Assembly: GCF_029892425.1 (NCBI RefSeq)
Contig: NZ_JARXWB010000005.1
Coordinates: 310,001-374,000 of the forward strand
Origin: Bradyrhizobium sp. BR13661
GTDB taxonomy: Bacteria; Pseudomonadota; Alphaproteobacteria; Rhizobiales; Xanthobacteraceae
Length of the DNA stretch: 64,000 nt
Direction of reading: 5' to 3'
The position numbers were made by a program, and so were the translations under genes. Shown piece by piece: positions 63,519-64,000 of this stretch. The number at the start of each line of letters is the position of its first letter. Position 1 is the first letter of the stretch. The notes under the pieces are model-generated. The model was given only the letters and a program-made list of their open reading frames with translations, ran no database searches and was not told where the DNA came from.

Positions 63519-64000
63519 TCATGCCGTCCCATCGTATAACGTTGCTACAGACCCGTTTCCCGATATCAGGATTATTTTTTCGAAGATATGCGATGCCGAT
63601 ATTTGCGCGAGTGCCTGTCTGTAGGTTTCGTCATCAGCAAGAAAGTAGTCATTTAGCAACGCAAGCCAAACTGGCGTCTTAGCAGCAAAGGAGCTGCACT
63701 TATCCGACTTCGTTACAATTCTCTCCTCCAAGATGGAGCGAGCGTTAGAGCCTATGTGCGGATCAGATTTTCGGTTAGCGACTACAGCGAGCACTTTCCT
63801 TCGATCCGATCCATCGTATGAGGTGAGATGGACGCCAATGCGATTGCCGAGGATTGTCTCCTCGACGTCAATCGTCTCATCCCCGTTGCCTGCGGCGAGG
63901 CTAAGGAGCCTAGTTCTAAGCGCCTCCTTTGTGCGACGTGCATTCGAAATTGGAGCCCGTAGCGTCAGGACGAACACGCGACCGGCCAAAATGATCGCCG
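63519..64000 (-). CDS. Partial hypothetical protein (5' end beyond the window)
   Basis: At least 156 residues, open to the window edge, so the start is not visible. The visible C-terminal segment contains KTPVWLALLNDYFLADDETYRQ and FEKIILISGNGSVATLYD. It is not a family that I know. It lies on the same strand as the nuclease-like pair and ends about 150 nt upstream of it. Confidence 0.55.
   Translation of the reverse strand, partial: AIILAGRVFVLTLRAPISNARRTKEALRTRLLSLAAGNGDETIDVEETILGNRIGVHLTSYDGSDRRKVLAVVANRKSDPHIGSNARSILEERIVTKSDKCSSFAAKTPVWLALLNDYFLADDETYRQALAQISASHIFEKIILISGNGSVATLYDGTA

Overview
The window looks like the chromosome of a high-GC alphaproteobacterium of the Bradyrhizobium/Nitrobacteraceae type. 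This rests on a PAS_5-type protein, a DUF3126 gene next to cysE, a PilZ protein, a bacterial transglutaminase-like cysteine peptidase, and several palindromic intergenic repeat families that I associate with Bradyrhizobium. The genus is an inference made without any database search.

Positions 1-47313 are ordinary chromosome. They hold a patatin-like lipase, a CBS protein, a rhomboid protease, a PAS protein, a DEAD-box helicase, a zinc alcohol dehydrogenase and two MFS transporters. A tripartite RND efflux pump follows (14223-20012), with a divergent TetR regulator and a clear palindromic operator. Next is a spermidine/putrescine-type ABC importer with a GntR/FCD regulator and an Asp/Glu (hydantoin) racemase-like enzyme (20851-26725), then small envelope proteins and two tandem secreted caspase-like proteins (31233-34972). 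The remainder includes cysE, LysR and AraC regulators with divergent targets, two alpha/beta hydrolases and a FAD monooxygenase.

At 47314 the character changes. The 5' half of a tRNA-Leu(UAA) gene (47314-47357) breaks off just after the anticodon stem. It is followed by repeated TAGCACA motifs and a tyrosine integrase (47568-48779). After the integrase comes a complete tRNA-Leu(UAA) gene with its own promoter (48844-49171), split in the anticodon loop by a 239-nt group I intron. I read this as the left end of an integrative element that broke the host tRNA gene and carries a replacement. The intron in the replacement divides the sequence that would otherwise be the integrase target. The right end is not in the window.

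The visible cargo looks like defence or conflict genes. A 1768-aa STAND-type NTPase with a putative nuclease N-terminus starts 24 nt after the tRNA. It converges on a tight three-gene operon encoding two phospholipase-D-like proteins and a 665-aa helical protein (54536-58769). Small genes of the kind found on rhizobial mobile elements follow (59177-59925). Next come a HEPN-like/DUF4238 pair (60283-61881), a PD-(D/E)XK nuclease-like gene paired with a possible ADP-ribosyltransferase-like gene (61891-63366), and a gene cut by the window end. The intron-bearing tRNA, integrase and STAND/PLD module are the most noteworthy part of the window.
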